Notes under the pieces: model-generated
What the model was told of the DNA's origin: nothing
Databases searched by the model: none
The model's input: the letters and a program-made list of their open reading frames with translations, nothing else
Assembly: GCA_039621445.1 (NCBI GenBank)
Contig: CP154955.1
Location: 9,722,241 to 9,786,240, forward strand
DNA from: Euglena gracilis
Lineage: Eukaryota > Euglenida > Euglenophyceae > Euglenales
Reading direction: 5' to 3'
DNA length: 64,000 nucleotides
Translations under genes and position numbers: made by a program
Shown here: positions 42,673 to 64,000 of the stretch, in pieces
Layout: every line of letters begins with the position of its first letter
How positions within the stretch are numbered: the first letter of the stretch is position 1

Positions 42673-44465
42673 ATTCAATGGCTTTGCTACGTCAGATACG
42701 TGCTGATTAGAATAATAATAATAATAATTGAACCTGTGTAAGAAAAGGAGACACACAAATCACAACACAACGCAACGCAACGCAACCCAACACAACACAA
42801 CCCAACACACACACACATACACAACACGCACACACAACACTCACACACAATTTACACACAATACATTCGCTTTATATCCCCCCCCCCAAAAAGAGCACAA
42901 CAAATCCACACCACTCAAAGCCCTTGATTGGTTGTTTTTTTCGGCGCATGGAAACATGATTCCGACAGCAGGGTTTGAGTTGCAGTCACGTGCCATCCCA
43001 ACACGCAACCCAACCAGCAGGGGCCTGGCTGGCAGGGCCGAACATTGCGACGGGGGAGGAGGGGGCGGGAGGCGGGGAGGCGGGAGGTCACATCGGACGG
43101 CCCGTGGCCGGGCCGCTCACATACTGCCGCGGGAGGCGAGACCCCTGCGCGGAGATGGGCGGGGCGGCCCCACAACTGGGCGGCCAATGCCTACGGACCA
43201 AATTCCACCCGCCCGTCAGGGCGTTGGGGGAAGGCTTGCCCGGAGTGGACCCCGGGAGAATGGACAAAGCTTTGGGTGTCGGGGGGAAATCGGGGCAAAA
43301 AAACAGGCATATTTCATAGTCAAATGCCTTTCAGCGAAGAATCCAAAAGAAAATCCAAAAAAATCCAAAAATCCCCCCCCCCAGACCCACCGCAGAAATG
43401 CAACGCGGACCAAAACAAAACCAAAAGAAAGACCTCCTTCACGTTCAAGTCGCCAAAGAACCTCAGATTCGGCAAGAATGGCAGAAAAGACAGGATTGGA
43501 GTGCCTATTTTCTTGAAATTGGATGACCTTTTCTTTTTTTTTGGACGAGCAAAGTTGCCCGAGATGGAACAACTGGGCTGTGTCGTGCTCGTGACCTTGA
43601 GAAGACCTGGGCGCAGGAGGAGCAACGCCGCCGGGAGGTGGAGCAGGACCGGGACAAGGCCCGGGATGAATGGGAAGGGGGGTTGGGGGGAGCGTCTCAG
43701 GAACAGCTCGGCTGGCAGTGGTGGGGAAGCAGCTGGGCCGTACGCCCCGTGCACAGCCACTATTGTCAAGACAGAAGGTTGTTGTGCAGGAAGCAGTGGG
43801 TGGGTTAGAGGTGGTGGCATCCTGGCCAGGATGAGGTGTGAGGGGAGGGGAAGGGGGAGGGGGAGAGCATCAGAGAGGGGATGAGTTATTCATTTCCGGT
43901 TCATTGTGTGTAATTAAATTTATTATATTTGCCAAATTTATACATTAATAAAGACACAAATATATGATGCATATTATATTATATATTGTATATATTACAA
44001 TAATCATTGTGTTATATTATATTTTATTTTGATTATTATTATAGACTATTTTATTTTATTATTATTATTTTATTATTATATATTATTACATAATATTATT
44101 ATATTATTGGTGTATGATATCATACACTAGATCAGATCATAATAGATCATTTCGTTCCATTGCAATACATTACATTATGATACATTACAATATGCCATTA
44201 TTCACTGTTATTCGTTGTGCGATACCAAACTCCACCAACATGGCAGGCTGTCAACTCTCCCAGCAAATTATCCCACATACCTTTCAAGTGATGCCACTGG
44301 TACCACAAGAATGGAGATGAAAACTTTGCAGCACAACAGGGGACGCAAAGGCCACCGCCGGCAAATGGAACACTGAGGCGATGCACTGTGGCACCGGGTC
44401 GGGAGGCGCAAGAACACTGCGACAGCCGCCGCTCAGCTCAGCTGACAGCTCAGGGACAAGCACCG
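42673..44465. other. spacer between the IP3 receptor-like and FtsH genes
   Basis: Contains a small CAACA array, a GC-rich interval (43020-43260, 43560-43880) whose plus and minus frames are both open but show no recognisable domain, and AT-rich DNA (43900-44150). The GC-rich parts could hold undetected 5' exons or a promoter of the IP3 receptor-like gene. Confidence 0.45.
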
Positions 44466-63762
<19,297 letters not shown>

Positions 63763-64000
63763 CGAGACAGAGGTTGTTTCAAGACCTGGAGGGGGGGTCC
63801 GGACCCTCCCACCCACCTTTGGAGGGGCCCTTGGGGGGGAGGGCTCGGGGACAGTCACAAACGGGCATCCAGAGTCCCCGCCGGACTCAGACACGCCCAA
63901 TCACGCCCAGTGGTTTCATAGGTGCTTTCTCGAGGGATACATTTTTGTGGGGGGTCAAATTTAGGGGCTCGAAACAACTCTTGGGTGCTTCACGCGGAAA

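Overview
This is eukaryotic nuclear DNA, and the best reading is a photosynthetic euglenid (Euglena or a close relative). Coding exons are short, GC-rich and separated by 0.3-4 kb introns full of repeats. One gene is interrupted almost entirely by introns without GT-AG borders. Instead they carry CAG near the 5' end and CTG near the 3' end, with complementary flanks, which is the published hallmark of euglenid nonconventional introns. A plastid-type FtsH protease and TTAGGG-type repeat tracts fit the same host. The species assignment is inference.

Layout. 1-3.5 kb: an orphan membrane-type exon (209-319), an 18-bp minisatellite and interspersed repeats. 3.6-22.8 kb, plus strand: a complete 20-exon gene for a half-size ABCG transporter. 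I joined the exons by protein similarity plus the intron end rule, and they give one open frame of 610 codons. Its predicted ATPase domain is degenerate. 22.8-39.5 kb: mostly repeats, non-autonomous hAT transposons and AT-rich DNA, with a few weak exon candidates. 39.5-42.7 kb, minus strand: five exons resembling the N-terminus of an inositol-trisphosphate/ryanodine receptor. 44.5-63.8 kb, minus strand: 15 exons of a FtsH2/VAR2-type plastid metalloprotease, lacking only the N-terminal part upstream of the window. In contrast to the ABCG gene, its introns are nearly all conventional GT-AG. One FtsH intron holds a 3.3-kb hAT transposon with 15-bp terminal repeats (nearly perfect, one G/C-run length difference), an exact 8-bp target duplication and a broken transposase.

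The introns and spacers hold several repeat families that can be delimited by eye: hAT-type MITEs with 8-bp target duplications, foldback elements with a telomere-like core, three or more 230-370 bp families, a 400-bp block duplicated between 38 kb and 58.5 kb, and very many C/G homopolymer runs. No rRNA, tRNA or CRISPR array was recognised. The three genes show no evident functional link. Apart from the repeats they share, the window is ordinary low-density protist genome.
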